Below are positions 34,430 through 43,468 of a stretch of 64,000 bases of DNA, piece after piece (the first letter of the stretch is position 1; every line of letters begins with the position of its first letter). A model generated the notes under the pieces. The model was not told the origin of the DNA and did no database searches. It saw only the letters and a program-made list of their open reading frames with translations. Where the stretch lies: contig NZ_CP056775.1 of the NCBI RefSeq assembly GCF_016894445.1, positions 2,296,001 to 2,360,000 of the forward strand. Direction: 5' to 3'. The DNA is from Dyadobacter sandarakinus. GTDB taxonomy: Bacteria; Bacteroidota; Bacteroidia; Cytophagales; Spirosomataceae. The position numbers and the translations under genes were made by a program.

Positions 34430-34460
34430 TTTGGATTGATCACCTTTCGTATGATATTTG
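34430..34460 (+). promoter_or_regulatory. Putative ferritin promoter
   Basis: TTTG (34430-34433), 19 nt, GATATTTG (34453-34460; 7 of 8 to TAnnTTTG). Leader about 27 nt to ATG 34494. No Fur-like box is obvious. Confidence 0.45.
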
Positions 34461-34493
34461 CATCTACTTAATCGAAAGTAAAAAGCATATATC

Positions 34494-35024
34494 ATGAAAG
34501 ATCTGTTGAGACAAAGAACATCCCTGAAAGAGGAAATAGAAATATTATTGAATAACCAGGTGAAAATGGAAGCCGAAGCTTCTGCCAAATACCTGGCTAT
34601 GGCATCTTGGTGCGACCGCAATGGTTTCCGTAATAGTGCCAAGTACTTCCTGAAACAATCGGAAGAAGAGCGCGGCCACATGATCAAGATCTTCAACTAC
34701 ATTATGACTGTAGGCGGCACGGCAGTATCACCCGAAGTTGTTGCGGTACGTCAGGAATTCCCTACTTTCCGCAGTGTATTTGAGGCGGCACTGGAAAGTG
34801 AGATTGCAGTGACCCAATCCATCAACCGGATTGTTACGCAGAGCCGCCGCGAAGAGGACTACGCAACCGAATCGTTCCTGCATTGGTTTGTAAATGAGCA
34901 GGTTGAAGAGGAAGACAATGCACGCCGTGCCATCGAGCTCTTTGATGTGATCGGCGAGGAAGGCACCGGACAATACTTTATTGACAAGGCGATCCTGAAA
35001 TTGAATCAGGACCATATCGAGTAA
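34494..35024 (+). CDS. ftnA: Ferritin (bacterial non-heme type)
   Basis: 176 residues. It stores iron by oxidising Fe(II) at a di-iron site inside a four-helix bundle that assembles into a 24-mer shell. Ferroxidase residues can be placed against E. coli FtnA: E26 in the first helix (KMEAEASAKYLAMASWC), E59 and H62 (SEEERGHM), the glutamate of ALESEIAV, and the glutamates of NEQVEEEDNA. A fifth helix closes the protein. It has its own promoter and a strong terminator, so it is monocistronic. Confidence 0.95.
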   Translation: MKDLLRQRTSLKEEIEILLNNQVKMEAEASAKYLAMASWCDRNGFRNSAKYFLKQSEEERGHMIKIFNYIMTVGGTAVSPEVVAVRQEFPTFRSVFEAALESEIAVTQSINRIVTQSRREEDYATESFLHWFVNEQVEEEDNARRAIELFDVIGEEGTGQYFIDKAILKLNQDHIE

Positions 35025-35042
35025 TCAAAAACAATTTGGCTC

Positions 35043-35078
35043 AAAGCCGTCTGCCAGCGCAGGCGGCTTTTTGTTTTT
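35043..35078 (+). terminator. Terminator of ferritin gene
   Basis: A 12-bp stem (35043-35054 with 35059-35070) with one G-U wobble, loop CAGC, then TTGTTTTT. It ends directly at the stop of the convergent GNAT gene. Confidence 0.87.
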
Positions 35079-35079
35079 A

Positions 35080-35634
35080 TTACCGGGTCGAGATCAGAGA
35101 GAAAACAACCGTATCCTGAAATTTGCCTTCAAAATAAAAGCTCTCGCGGAAATAAGCTTCTTTCACGAAGCCCAGCTTCAATAAAAGCCGCTCTGATGCA
35201 GTATTCTCAGGATGGATCTTGGCCTCAATGCTATGAAGACCGAGCGTATCAAAACCATAACTGATTACGCGGTCCACGGCCTCTTTCATGAGTCCCTGGT
35301 TCCAGTAATCGGGATGGATCATGTAGCCAATTTCGGCCCGGTGATTGCTTTTATCAATGGTATGGAAGCCAATCGTCCCGATGGGAGACCGTCGGTCTGA
35401 ACTCAGGACAATCCCCCAGGTGATCGCTGCATTTTCGTTCAGGCCCTTGCTGTATGCCTCGATCAGCCTGGCAGCTTCGTCCCTTGAATTAAGAAGCGAC
35501 TTGCCGATGTACTTCATGGCTTCGGCATTACTCCGTAGCCTGAAAACATCACCTGCATGCACCGGTTCGAGCCGCAAGAGGGTCAGGCGTTGAGTTTGGA
35601 GTTTCGGAAACGGAACAAAATTGACGTTGAGCAT
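35080..35634 (-). CDS. GNAT acetyltransferase, RimJ/RimL type
   Basis: 184 residues. The opening LQTQRLTLLRLEPVHAGDVFRLRSN is typical for Acetyltransf_3 (RimJ/RimL, SpeG-like) proteins; the acetyl-CoA site follows as EIGYMIHPDYWNQGLMKEAV, and the end NTASERLLLKLGFVKEAYFRES is the conserved last helix-strand. It probably acetylates a protein N terminus or a small amine. ATG 35634 is preferred over an in-frame start at 35676, because an exact -7 box lies at 35651-35658 between the two. Convergent with ferritin. Confidence 0.85.
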   Translation of the reverse strand: MLNVNFVPFPKLQTQRLTLLRLEPVHAGDVFRLRSNAEAMKYIGKSLLNSRDEAARLIEAYSKGLNENAAITWGIVLSSDRRSPIGTIGFHTIDKSNHRAEIGYMIHPDYWNQGLMKEAVDRVISYGFDTLGLHSIEAKIHPENTASERLLLKLGFVKEAYFRESFYFEGKFQDTVVFSLISTR

Positions 35635-35650
35635 ACATCTTCGTTTATAC

Positions 35651-35658
35651 CAAAAATA
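35651..35658 (-). promoter_or_regulatory. Putative -7 element of the GNAT gene
   Basis: Minus-strand TATTTTTG matches TAnnTTTG exactly, 17 nt before ATG 35634. No clear -33 box. Confidence 0.33.
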
Positions 35659-35720
35659 CAAAAGAGCGTGTGACATTCATGTAATCCCGGTGATGTCAGC
35701 ACATTTTGGAATACCTTTTA

Positions 35721-35749
35721 TTGGTAATTAAATTAAAACGCTAGTATTG
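35721..35749 (+). promoter_or_regulatory. Putative promoter of the FUSC gene
   Basis: TTG (35721-35723), 18 nt, TAGTATTG (35742-35749; 7 of 8 to TAnnTTTG), 26 nt before ATG 35776. Confidence 0.42.
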
Positions 35750-35775
35750 CAGCGACTACGGTCTGACCGAATTTC

Positions 35776-38016
35776 ATGAATTACCTGGACGAGTTTAAAA
35801 AGTTTATATTCAGTCATTATCTCGCCACGGGGGTGCGGCTTACGCTTGGTGCGATTATTCCAAGCCTGATCTTTCAGCATTTCGGCATCCTGGGTGAGCT
35901 GATTGCATTTCCCTTGGGTACCCTCCTGATTGGCAGTACGGACAGTCCCGGCCCCTATCACCGCCGCCGCAACTCCCTGCTGATTGCGATCGCTACCTGC
36001 TTTTCAGTGGCTTGCATTACAGGCTTGCTCCGGCACTTCCACTTTGTTGTTTTCATCGAGATTATCGTTTTTGGGATGTTTTTCTCGCTGGTAGGCGTGT
36101 ATGGCAACCGGGTCAACAGCATCGGGCTGATCTCCTTACTCGTATTTGTGTTCAACATCGACGATCACCTGAGCGGTGACATGGTACTGCGCACGGCCGC
36201 AATATTCTCTGCCGGCGGCATGTGGTACTTTATCCTGTATATGATTTTGCAAAAGCTGCTGCCTTACAAACTGATCCAGCAGCTTTTGGGAGAAAACTTT
36301 GTCGAACTCGGCAAGCTGCTGTCCATTAAGGCAGGGTATTACATGGCAAAGCCCGACTATGATGCATTGTTCAACCGGATGGTGCATCAGCAGGTGATTC
36401 TTCGTGAAAACCATGAAAACTTGCGCGAAGTGCTCTTCAAGACCAGGGAATTTGTGACGGAATCGACAACAAAGAGCCGTATCCTGATGCTGATGTTTCT
36501 GGACAGCATTGACCTTTTTGAACGCATCCTCAACTCCCAGCAAAACTATGCGAACCTGCATCGCGCATTTGGTCATACCAAAATCCTGAGAATGCTGGGA
36601 ACGTACATTACGTGGCTTTCGACCGAAATTCAGCAGATCGGGCTGGCGGTACAGAGCGGATTTCCGGCACATTCACGCCATGATCTCGATGAAGCAATTC
36701 ACCGGTGTCAGAAAGCTTTTGAGAAAATGCGTGAGCAGCAGATGACGCACGACAATATGGAGGATTATATTATGCTCCGGCAGATTCTCAACAGTTTACA
36801 GGATATTACCGAGCGCGTGAAAAAGCTCCACAGGGCCTCAACCTATGATACCGAAGTAGGCAAGGATTACAAGATGAATGTTGAAACCGATAATTTCACT
36901 CCCAAGCAAGACTATAATCCGCGCATTCTCCTTGACAATATTTCACTGAAATCCAGCCACTTCCGCCATGCAGTGCGGATTACACTGGGCCTGCTGATCG
37001 GGTACACGGCCTCATTGTTCTTCGACCTGGGACACGGATACTGGATTCTGCTGACGATTGTAACGATTATGAAGCCGGCGTTCAGCATTACCAAGCAGCG
37101 GAATCTGCACCGGATCGGTGGTACAATCCTGGGCGTGACGTCGGGATTTCTGTTCCTGTACCTGATCCATGATAATACCGCATTGTTTGTGCTGATGATG
37201 CTTTCAATGATCCTTGCATATAGTTTTTTGAAGGTCAATTACTTCGTAGCATCAACGGCAATTACCCTGTATGTGCTGCTTTCTTTCAATTTTTTGAACC
37301 CGCAACATATTACGGCAGTTTTACAGGACCGGGTTATTGATACGGTGATCGGATCGGTGATAGCCTATTTTGTCTCGTCTTACGTGCTTCCGGTCTGGGA
37401 ACATTCGCAGATCAACCAATACATGCGGGAGGCACTGCGGGCAAACCGGCGATATTTCGACCTCGTGGCGGCCAAGTTTACAGGCAAGACCCTCGACATT
37501 AACCAGCTGAAATTGTACCGGAAAGATGCAATCATTGCCATGGCCAATTTGTCCGATAATTTTCAGAAAATGCTGTCTGAACCTAAACGCAAGCAGATGA
37601 AAATGGAGGAGTATCACCAGTTTGTCGCCACAAGCCACATGCTCACCTCTTACATTGCCTCTCTCTCGACCTATGCGCAGACACTGGATTACCCACAGTT
37701 TTCAGTTGAATTTGAAATGATGATCCGGCAGATTGACAGGCAGTTACAGGCTGCTATGGACCTGCTCGAAGGTAAGACAACCACGGTCGTGGAAGTTACC
37801 AGAGAGTCGCTGCCGAAGAATCAGAAGTTGCTCGACCTCCTGACTACCCGTAAAAAGGAAATCAAAGAGCTGGGCATTGAAAAGGCGGACCTCTCCCCTT
37901 CCCGGAGGATGATCTCCGACCTGAAAACCATCAATGGCCTGTTCGAACTGATCAGTACCATTACCATCGACGAAATCAAAATTTTACAGAAAATAAAGCC
38001 GGTAAACGCGCATTAA
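35776..38016 (+). CDS. FUSC-family inner-membrane protein (YccS-like)
   Basis: 746 residues. Two membrane blocks (about residues 15-155 and 395-540, each with five or six helices) alternate with two cytoplasmic helical regions (about 160-390 and 545-746). This is the YccS/FUSC layout; the second block contains the family motif RHAVRITLGLLIGYTASLFFDLGHGYWILLTIVTIMKP. FUSC proteins include aromatic-acid efflux components (AaeB), but partner subunits are not near. The next gene, an OYE-type reductase, begins 3 bp after the stop, which implies translational coupling. Function is likely efflux of a toxic aromatic or electrophile (inference). Confidence 0.85.
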   Translation: MNYLDEFKKFIFSHYLATGVRLTLGAIIPSLIFQHFGILGELIAFPLGTLLIGSTDSPGPYHRRRNSLLIAIATCFSVACITGLLRHFHFVVFIEIIVFGMFFSLVGVYGNRVNSIGLISLLVFVFNIDDHLSGDMVLRTAAIFSAGGMWYFILYMILQKLLPYKLIQQLLGENFVELGKLLSIKAGYYMAKPDYDALFNRMVHQQVILRENHENLREVLFKTREFVTESTTKSRILMLMFLDSIDLFERILNSQQNYANLHRAFGHTKILRMLGTYITWLSTEIQQIGLAVQSGFPAHSRHDLDEAIHRCQKAFEKMREQQMTHDNMEDYIMLRQILNSLQDITERVKKLHRASTYDTEVGKDYKMNVETDNFTPKQDYNPRILLDNISLKSSHFRHAVRITLGLLIGYTASLFFDLGHGYWILLTIVTIMKPAFSITKQRNLHRIGGTILGVTSGFLFLYLIHDNTALFVLMMLSMILAYSFLKVNYFVASTAITLYVLLSFNFLNPQHITAVLQDRVIDTVIGSVIAYFVSSYVLPVWEHSQINQYMREALRANRRYFDLVAAKFTGKTLDINQLKLYRKDAIIAMANLSDNFQKMLSEPKRKQMKMEEYHQFVATSHMLTSYIASLSTYAQTLDYPQFSVEFEMMIRQIDRQLQAAMDLLEGKTTTVVEVTRESLPKNQKLLDLLTTRKKEIKELGIEKADLSPSRRMISDLKTINGLFELISTITIDEIKILQKIKPVNAH

Positions 38017-38019
38017 CTT

Positions 38020-39093
38020 ATGGCATCCTTACTTTTTGAACCATTTCAGCTCAAAGATATCCAGCTCAAAAACCGCATTGTAGTTTCACCGATGTGCATG
38101 TACTCTTCCGAAGACGGATTTGCCAATGACTGGCACCTTGTTCATCTCGGAAGCCGCGCAGTAGGCGGTGCCGGACTCATCATTACGGAGTCTACCGCTG
38201 TTTCTCCCGAAGGCAGGATCTCGCCTCAGGATCTGGGCATCTGGAAAGATGAGCATATTGAAAAGCTCCGGCAGATTACTTCATTCATTGCGGCACAGGG
38301 AACCGTCCCGGGCATTCAGCTGGGCCATGCGGGCCGCAAAGCCAGTACATACCCCGCCTGGAAAGGTCGTGGCCAGGTACCTCTGGATCAGGGTGGCTGG
38401 AAAACGCAGGGTGCTTCAGCAATACCTTTTCATGCCAATGAAGATGCCCCCGAGCCGCTGGACGACGCGGGCATCCGCAAGGTCGTGGCAGACTTTGCCG
38501 CTGCTGCAACCCGGGCGCAGCAGGCGGGTTTCAAGGTAGTCGAAATCCATGCGGCGCATGGTTACCTCATCCATCAGTTCCTGTCTCCGCTGAGCAACCA
38601 GCGGGAAGATGCATATGGCGGCAGCTTTGAAAACCGCATTCGCCTGCTGCTGGAAGTCGTTGAAGGCATTCAGCAGGTATGGCCCGAAAATCTCCCGCTC
38701 ATCGTGCGCATTTCTGCAACCGACTGGGCTGAGGGTGGGTGGAATATTGATGACTCTTCTCGATTGAGCCAGATTCTGAAAGACAAAGGTGTTTCACTGA
38801 TAGATGTATCTTCCGGCGGGCTGGCTGCTCATCAAAAAATTAGTGTGGGTCCCTCCTATCAGGTTCCGTTCTCGGCACAAATACGCCGTGAAACGGGCAT
38901 TGCTACCGGTGCCGTGGGACTGATCACCGACACCCAACAAGCCGAAACGATACTCGCCAATGGTGAAGCCGACCTGATTATCATGGCCCGTGAGCTGCTG
39001 CGCGACCCGTACTTTCCGTTACATGCCGCTTCTGAGCTTGGGGAAGACATCCAGTGGCCTGTCCAGTACGATCGAGCCAAGCCTACATTGTAA
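38020..39093 (+). CDS. Old-yellow-enzyme family NADH:flavin oxidoreductase (YqjM/NamA-like)
   Basis: 357 residues, an FMN TIM barrel. The thermophilic-like OYE branch is marked by PMCMYSSEDG with the redox-tuning cysteine, the QLGHAGRKAST motif, the substrate histidines in EIHAAHGYLIHQFLSPLSN, and the late FMN phosphate motif TGAVGLITD. Members reduce alpha,beta-unsaturated carbonyls and quinones and are part of electrophile defence. The start ATG 38020 lies 3 bp after the FUSC stop. Coupled with FUSC, it suggests a reduce-and-export pair; this is inference. Confidence 0.92.
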   Translation: MASLLFEPFQLKDIQLKNRIVVSPMCMYSSEDGFANDWHLVHLGSRAVGGAGLIITESTAVSPEGRISPQDLGIWKDEHIEKLRQITSFIAAQGTVPGIQLGHAGRKASTYPAWKGRGQVPLDQGGWKTQGASAIPFHANEDAPEPLDDAGIRKVVADFAAAATRAQQAGFKVVEIHAAHGYLIHQFLSPLSNQREDAYGGSFENRIRLLLEVVEGIQQVWPENLPLIVRISATDWAEGGWNIDDSSRLSQILKDKGVSLIDVSSGGLAAHQKISVGPSYQVPFSAQIRRETGIATGAVGLITDTQQAETILANGEADLIIMARELLRDPYFPLHAASELGEDIQWPVQYDRAKPTL

Positions 39094-39133
39094 TTCCGCT
39101 TTTAACAGGATCTTGTATTTTTAGTTTAGGAAA

Positions 39134-40030
39134 ATGGGCGTAAAAAGTCCCCGCATCAGCCTTGTCATCGGCATTATCAGCATCAGCATTTTTCCTGTTC
39201 TGGTAAAATGGGCGCCGGTTTCAGGGCTGACCTCGGCCTTTTACAGGATGTTCCTGGGGTTCATGTTTCTGCTTCCCTACTTGCTGGTCAGTAAAAAGTT
39301 CACTTTCCCACCGCGGGCACTATGGCTTTCAGTTGCATTGTGCGGGATCATCTTTGCCTCTGATATTGCCGTATGGAACCTGTCTATTCAATATACCAAT
39401 GCTACACAGGCTACCCTGCTGACCAACTTGTCGCCCGTCTGGGTGGGTGTAGGCAGCTTTCTTTTTCTGCCTGATAAGCCCGGTCCACGCTTCTGGCTCG
39501 GGACACTGGTTGCGCTTGCGGGTATGGTGATCCTCATAGGTCCGGATGCATTTGCCGATATGCGGTTTGACAAAGGCTTCGGTCTTGCCGTACTCTCCGG
39601 CATGCTGTATGCCTCGTACATGCTGATCAGCAAAACAGTTCTGAACCGGATTGACATTGTCAGCTTTATGGCGGTCAGTATGGGGATTTCGAGCTTGTAC
39701 CTGCTCGCCATCTGCCTGATTTCAGACCAGCCGCTCATGCATTTTGATGCCGAAATATGGCTGGTATTTGTGGTACAGGGACTTGTATGTCAGCTTATTG
39801 GCTGGCTTACAATCAGCTATGCGGTCAAACAGCTTGATGCAAAACGCGTGTCACTCAGCCTCCTGAGCCAGGCACTGGTCACCGGGTTGATGGCCTGGAT
39901 GTTTATAGGTGAAAATATTACAGCACAAATGATCATTGGCGGCGTCATCATCCTCGCCGGAATCGGCGTTACCTACACGGAAAATCGCGCGAGCCGGAAG
40001 CCTGAACTTTTTACAGAGGAAAATAAATGA
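39134..40030 (+). CDS. EamA/DMT-family transporter
   Basis: 298 residues, ten predicted helices in two EamA repeats; the first starts SLVIGIISISIFPVLVKWAP and the second ends GENITAQMIIGGVIILAGIGVTYTENR, the typical last helix pair. It follows the OYE gene after 40 bp and may be its operon partner. The last 20 bp overlap the end of the convergent CZB-kinase gene, so the two transcripts would be antisense at their 3' ends. The substrate is unknown. Confidence 0.82.
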   Translation: MGVKSPRISLVIGIISISIFPVLVKWAPVSGLTSAFYRMFLGFMFLLPYLLVSKKFTFPPRALWLSVALCGIIFASDIAVWNLSIQYTNATQATLLTNLSPVWVGVGSFLFLPDKPGPRFWLGTLVALAGMVILIGPDAFADMRFDKGFGLAVLSGMLYASYMLISKTVLNRIDIVSFMAVSMGISSLYLLAICLISDQPLMHFDAEIWLVFVVQGLVCQLIGWLTISYAVKQLDAKRVSLSLLSQALVTGLMAWMFIGENITAQMIIGGVIILAGIGVTYTENRASRKPELFTEENK

Positions 40031-42818
40031 TGAAGGTCGACCCAATGCCCGGCTTGCCCACCGCGTCGATCAAGCCCCTGTGGTTTTCAACGATTTTCTT
40101 GCAAATGGCAAGACCGATGCCGGTACCTTCGTAGGTTCCTCTGCTGTGCAGGCGCTGAAAAACCTGAAAAATGCGGTCTTTAAACTGCTGATCAAAGCCG
40201 ATGCCATTATCGGCAAACGAAACATACTGATACCTTGCCGCGGGGTCACTTTCATCAAGCGCGATCATATCACCCGAAATTTCCCCTGTCCGGATCTGGA
40301 TTACCGGCGCTGCTTCGGGCCGGGTAAATTTGATTGCATTGGTAATCAGGTTTGTAAAAAGCTGCTCGACCTGATAGACGATCACTGGCCTTACCGGCAA
40401 CTTTTCAGCTATAATGGTAGCGCCATTTTGCCGGATCAACTCCGACATCTGCTCCTGTACATTGTGCAAAACAATATTGAGATCGGCCTCTTCAAAGTGC
40501 TTTTCAGCAGAAGTAGCCCGCGAAAATGCGAGCAGGTCAATGATCAGCTGCTGCATGCGCATCGACGAAGATTGCATGCGCCGGAAATAATCCTTGCCTC
40601 GCTCCGTCAGGTTTTCATACTCGGTATCCATGACCCGGGTGGCAAATGTCTGGATCTTGCGGAGGGGTTCCTGAAGATCGTGGCTGGCTACGTAAGCAAA
40701 TTGCGCCAGCTCCATATTGGTGCGCAAAAGCTCTTTGTTAGCAACGGTAAGCTCCTGCGTGCGCTGCTGAACCATAGATTCCAGCTGATCAATAAACAGT
40801 TTACTGTCGTGGATATCCGTAGTCGTGCCTACCCACATCTGGATTTTTCCGTCGGCGTTCTTCTGCGGGGTAGCCCGGCTGGATACCCATCTGAAAATGC
40901 CATCAGCTCTTTTAAACCGGTGTTCTAAAAGAAAGTCCTCTCCGGTTCTCAGCGCCTCATCCCAGTGTTCAGCATAATTAAGCTGATCCTCGGGACAAAC
41001 AATCGACAGCCAGCCTTCGACAGTGAGTTCGGCGGCTGCAAGGCCTGTAAAGCGGATCACGGACTGGTTACAATAGTTCACATTGCCATCGGGATCAGCC
41101 GTCCATACCAGCTGAGGCATAAATTCAGCCAGTGCCCTGAACTTGTCCTCGCTCGTCCTGAGCGCAAGCTCCGAGCGTTTTTCCTCGGTAATATCCATCA
41201 TAGTCCCCAGCATCCGCATCGGCTGATGTCCGTCATTAAACAGGATTTTACCCTGTGTGCGGATCCAGTGAACAGACTGGTCGGTATGCAGTATACGCGC
41301 TTCATACCGGTAAATTCCGGTTTCAAGGGCCTCCGCAAATGCTTTTTCTACAATGGAATGCACGTCATCGGGATGTACCATGGCGCGCATCTCGGGATGA
41401 GTCAACACCTTATCCTCACCGAAGCCAAAAATTTCAGCAAGCCTGGGCGAATGGATGATCTGCCGGGTCTGGATGTTCAGATCCCAGGTCGCAAGGCGCG
41501 TACCCTCCGTGGCCATTTTGAGGCGCTCGGCCGCTTCCGCAATCTGATGACGAAACATGACCGTTTCGGTAACATCATTGGCCGATACCATAATGCCGGA
41601 GACTTTTCCATATACATCGAACAAAGGTGCATACTGAAAATCGACATAATGCTTGCGAATGCCGCCGGGCCCGTCTATAAACCCGATTGCCTCTTTTTCA
41701 CGGTAAGCGATACCCGTGGTAAATACCCGGCGCAGTATTTCAGGAAAAGCCTGGTTATTCAATTCAGGAAAGAGCTCAAACAACACTTTACCCTCCACTT
41801 CTTCCAGCGTACGACGCCACATTTTCAGCATGGAATCATTCGCCATACTGACCACGTAATTCTCTCCCGTCAGGATCGCTTTGGCAAACTGTGATTGCTG
41901 GACAACATTTCTGAACTGATTTTCACTCGCCTGCACGGCCTCCTTTGCCAGGATCTGCGCAGTGACCTCCGTAGCAATTACAATGATGCCGGTCACCTTC
42001 CCATCCTCTATCAAAGGTTGGTACACGAAGTTGAAAAATGCCCGCTGCGGAGCCCCGAACCTTCTCAATGTTAGCTCAAACTCGTTACCGTAAAAAGGCT
42101 TGCCGCTCGCGAGTACCTCCGAAAGGATCGGCGCGACATCGGATCTCACTTCGGGAAGCACGTCATAGACAGATTTCCCGAGCAGCTCCTCCTCCGTCCG
42201 GTCAACGATCGAACAATAGGTTTCATTTGCCATTTCCACCACCATACCGGCACCCTTCAGGATGCCGATACCGACGGGAGCCTGACGCAGGATGTCACGA
42301 AAATGCGCTTCGTTTTCCTGCGCTTTTCTGGTGATCTCCTCGGTTTTCTCCGTTTGCTCGCGGATACGCTTGTCCAGCTCCTGCAAGGCAGCACCGAGCT
42401 CCACAAGTTCACCATAGTTGATCTGCACCTCGGAAGCATGCGCGCTGCCTTCGGCCAGGCCTTTTTCCCGTACTTTGGCCTCGATTCTACTGAGCAGGTC
42501 AAGGAGTTGTACGGCGTACGATTCAATGCGGTACAGGCCCGTGCGGGCTTCGCTTACAAAGCCGGATTTATACAGGCCGATCAGTTCGTTGCCTGTCTCG
42601 TGAATTTGGAAATGGAGCTGGTCCAGCTCATGAACTTCGGGCAGGTGACCGTAGGCTTTCAGCGCATGGTCGTGGATCCATTTGCCCAGGGAGCATTCGA
42701 GATGGGATATTACGGGACCCTCGTTTACCTCAATGCCATACAGCAGCGACCGTAACTTGGTTTTATAAAGGATGTGCCTGGCTTTCGCCCTTTCAAAGTC
42801 AAGCTCTACCGCAGTCAT
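40011..42818 (-). CDS. CZB-domain multi-PAS sensor histidine kinase
   Basis: 935 residues, no membrane helix. Residues 1-85 form a chemoreceptor zinc-binding (CZB) domain: His15 (H-x-x-Y-K), Cys42 in C-S-L-G-K-W, and His69/His73 (H-F-Q-I-H) are the expected three-His-one-Cys zinc site. A helical linker (to about 165) leads to four PAS-type domains (about 170-290, 295-425, 430-560 and 565-690). The kinase core has the H box SHDLQEPLRKI (His713), an N box NLITNAIKF and G boxes DNGIGFD and GTGIGLAICKKI. In CheY-linked chemoreceptors and DgcZ the CZB domain senses zinc or hypochlorite. A response-regulator gene lies 61 bp upstream in the same direction and is the likely partner. Confidence 0.88.
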   Translation of the reverse strand: MTAVELDFERAKARHILYKTKLRSLLYGIEVNEGPVISHLECSLGKWIHDHALKAYGHLPEVHELDQLHFQIHETGNELIGLYKSGFVSEARTGLYRIESYAVQLLDLLSRIEAKVREKGLAEGSAHASEVQINYGELVELGAALQELDKRIREQTEKTEEITRKAQENEAHFRDILRQAPVGIGILKGAGMVVEMANETYCSIVDRTEEELLGKSVYDVLPEVRSDVAPILSEVLASGKPFYGNEFELTLRRFGAPQRAFFNFVYQPLIEDGKVTGIIVIATEVTAQILAKEAVQASENQFRNVVQQSQFAKAILTGENYVVSMANDSMLKMWRRTLEEVEGKVLFELFPELNNQAFPEILRRVFTTGIAYREKEAIGFIDGPGGIRKHYVDFQYAPLFDVYGKVSGIMVSANDVTETVMFRHQIAEAAERLKMATEGTRLATWDLNIQTRQIIHSPRLAEIFGFGEDKVLTHPEMRAMVHPDDVHSIVEKAFAEALETGIYRYEARILHTDQSVHWIRTQGKILFNDGHQPMRMLGTMMDITEEKRSELALRTSEDKFRALAEFMPQLVWTADPDGNVNYCNQSVIRFTGLAAAELTVEGWLSIVCPEDQLNYAEHWDEALRTGEDFLLEHRFKRADGIFRWVSSRATPQKNADGKIQMWVGTTTDIHDSKLFIDQLESMVQQRTQELTVANKELLRTNMELAQFAYVASHDLQEPLRKIQTFATRVMDTEYENLTERGKDYFRRMQSSSMRMQQLIIDLLAFSRATSAEKHFEEADLNIVLHNVQEQMSELIRQNGATIIAEKLPVRPVIVYQVEQLFTNLITNAIKFTRPEAAPVIQIRTGEISGDMIALDESDPAARYQYVSFADNGIGFDQQFKDRIFQVFQRLHSRGTYEGTGIGLAICKKIVENHRGLIDAVGKPGIGSTFIIYFPL

Positions 42819-42879
42819 GCAATTGGTTCACCCGTTTTGTTGAAGTTAAAGACAATTACAAAAGAAGTGAACACGGGCA

Positions 42880-43329
42880 TTAATACTGATAAAAAAAGTT
42901 TTCAGGAGAAGGCTTCCAGGAGTGCATACTCCAGTCTATGTCCAGAATCTGCTTGATAGCCTGTTTAAGCTTGGGAAATGAACCCGGTTTGCGGATAAAA
43001 AAGTTGGCACCCTGCTCGTGTACCTTATTCACCATTTCTTCCTGGCCGGTCGTGGAGAAAATCACCACGGGAATGTCCTTCCATTTGCTGGTACTGCGGA
43101 TCACTTCAAGACATTCAAAACCATTCTTCCGGGGCATGTTCAGGTCAAGAAAGATGACATCCGGAGGAGGCGGAACCGATTTCTCCATCAGGTTAATTAG
43201 CTCGACACCATCATTGGCAGTAGTAAGCTCGGTAGAATTGCTCACCTCGCGCAGCGCATCTTCAAACAACATACAGTCGTCTGCGTCATCATCTGCGAGG
43301 TAAATTGTTTTATTTGGTTTTGTATTCAT
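42880..43329 (-). CDS. Stand-alone CheY-like response regulator
   Basis: 149 residues, a receiver domain only. The acidic pocket is D13-D14-D15, the phospho-acceptor D62 in FLDLNMPRKNG, the switch threonine in VIFSTTG and the lysine in FIRKPGSF. No output domain follows; about 20 extra residues end in WKPSPENFFYQY. This is the Rcp1-like type that often pairs with PAS kinases carrying the HDLQEPLRK box, which is what the downstream gene encodes. It is the first gene of the pair; the promoter in the 139-bp gap up to the TonB receptor is not clear. Confidence 0.92.
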   Translation of the reverse strand: MNTKPNKTIYLADDDADDCMLFEDALREVSNSTELTTANDGVELINLMEKSVPPPPDVIFLDLNMPRKNGFECLEVIRSTSKWKDIPVVIFSTTGQEEMVNKVHEQGANFFIRKPGSFPKLKQAIKQILDIDWSMHSWKPSPENFFYQY

Positions 43330-43468
43330 AACCTTGACGTAAGTGTGAACATATAAAACATTGCAAAACCCATTTACGTTCTGCCGACTTAACGAAGGTT
43401 TGAATCAAAAACGATCCCTAAATCCTATACAAGGTAGGAATTTGCACCGGTAAATAAAATTCCTGTGG

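Noticed and set aside
39936..41894. Two long plus-strand open frames (330 and 309 codons) across the 3' half of the CZB kinase
   Set aside because: They run opposite to well-conserved PAS and kinase domains and show no protein family features.
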